Of a stretch of 53,080 bases of DNA, positions 52,982 through 53,080 are shown piece by piece. Numbering within the stretch: position 1 is the first letter of the stretch; every line of letters begins with the position of its first letter. The stretch lies in NCBI GenBank assembly GCA_947259195.1, contig CAMYLC010000160.1, positions 1 to 53,080 on the forward strand, in the 5' to 3' direction. The position numbers were made by a program, and so were the translations under genes. Below the pieces are notes generated by a model. That model did not search any database. It saw only the letters and a program-made list of their open reading frames with translations, and was not told the origin of the DNA. The DNA is from Thermoanaerobaculia bacterium (GTDB taxonomy: Bacteria; Acidobacteriota; Thermoanaerobaculia; Multivoradales; JAHEKO01).

Positions 52982-53080
52982 ATGGCCAAGGAGAAGTTTG
53001 AGCGCACGAAGCCGCACGTGAATGTGGGGACGATTGGTCACGTGGACCATGGGAAGACGACGTTGACGGCGGCGATCACG
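52982..53080 (+). CDS. tuf: Elongation factor Tu, 5' part (runs off the window)
   Basis: First 33 residues only. [22 protein letters not shown] then GKTTLTAAI gives the EF-Tu start and its complete G1 GTP-binding loop (GHVDHGKT). AGGAGG is present upstream. Delivers aminoacyl-tRNA to the ribosome; its exchange factor EF-Ts is at 43942. Following tRNA-Thr(GGT) it belongs to the tRNA-tuf operon. Confidence 0.97.

Overview
The window is 53 kb of high-GC bacterial chromosome. It is dense and mostly housekeeping, with many ATGA/GTGA start-stop overlaps and frequent GTG or TTG starts. Menaquinone is apparently made by the futalosine route (mqnA, mqnC, plus menG elsewhere). The MEP isoprenoid genes ispD and ispF are present, as is a long-form serA. 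A two-domain protein at 5638-6372 belongs to a type I associate with Acidobacteriota. Together these suggest an Acidobacteriota-like bacterium (perhaps Thermoanaerobaculia); that assignment is inference. No phage, IS element, CRISPR array or rRNA is visible.

Layout. 1-2427: a channel-associated block, with the 3' end of one MscS-type channel, a P-loop-NTPase-like protein lacking a usable Walker A, and a second MscS-type channel. 2428-2893: a junction holding a decayed tRNA-like segment, a G-rich tract and a terminator hairpin. 2894-5437 (minus): three different crotonase-fold enzymes in tandem. 5638-6651: a hypothetical protein, then tRNA-Lys and tRNA-Leu. 6707-14850: protein quality control (tig, clpP, clpX, lon), then engB and rho. 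14860-18893: mqnA, mqnC and a Na+/solute symporter with a small membrane protein. 18967-22960: a lipid-kinase-like gene, an ALDH7-type aldehyde dehydrogenase with two candidate operators, and a GAF-GGDEF protein. 23150-28703: rsmA, ftsK, fmt, rsmB. 28682-35387: a glycosyltransferase, moaC, namZ, a MobB-like protein without a P-loop, then aminotransferase, serA and ddl. 35388-35704: telomere-like G-rich and C-rich arrays. 35705-41838: rlpA and purB (minus), argF (plus), and the minus operon menG-folD-coaE-rdgB. 41939-48007: a strong promoter and leader hairpin, then rplM-rpsI-rpsB-tsf-pyrH-frr-ispD-ispF-rlmB. 48125-53080: tRNA-Thr(TGT), a three-gene block (cNMP-patatin, LapA-domain protein, MscS), then tRNA-Tyr, tRNA-Gly, tRNA-Thr(GGT) and tuf.

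How the genes work together. The long plus-strand runs follow a growth programme: ribosomal proteins, elongation factors, recycling factor, rRNA and tRNA modification, proteolysis and termination. The most distinctive features are four. The widely conserved tRNA Thr-Tyr-Gly-Thr-tuf cluster is split by a membrane-stress-like block. Two P-loop-fold proteins have lost their nucleotide-binding loop. G-rich arrays containing TAGGGGC lie at the only two roomy convergent gene junctions. The rplM operon has a near-consensus promoter followed at once by an attenuator-like hairpin. I did not find a clear new defence or biosynthetic system. The best candidates for undescribed biology are the MscS/pseudo-NTPase block and the patatin/LapA/MscS block.
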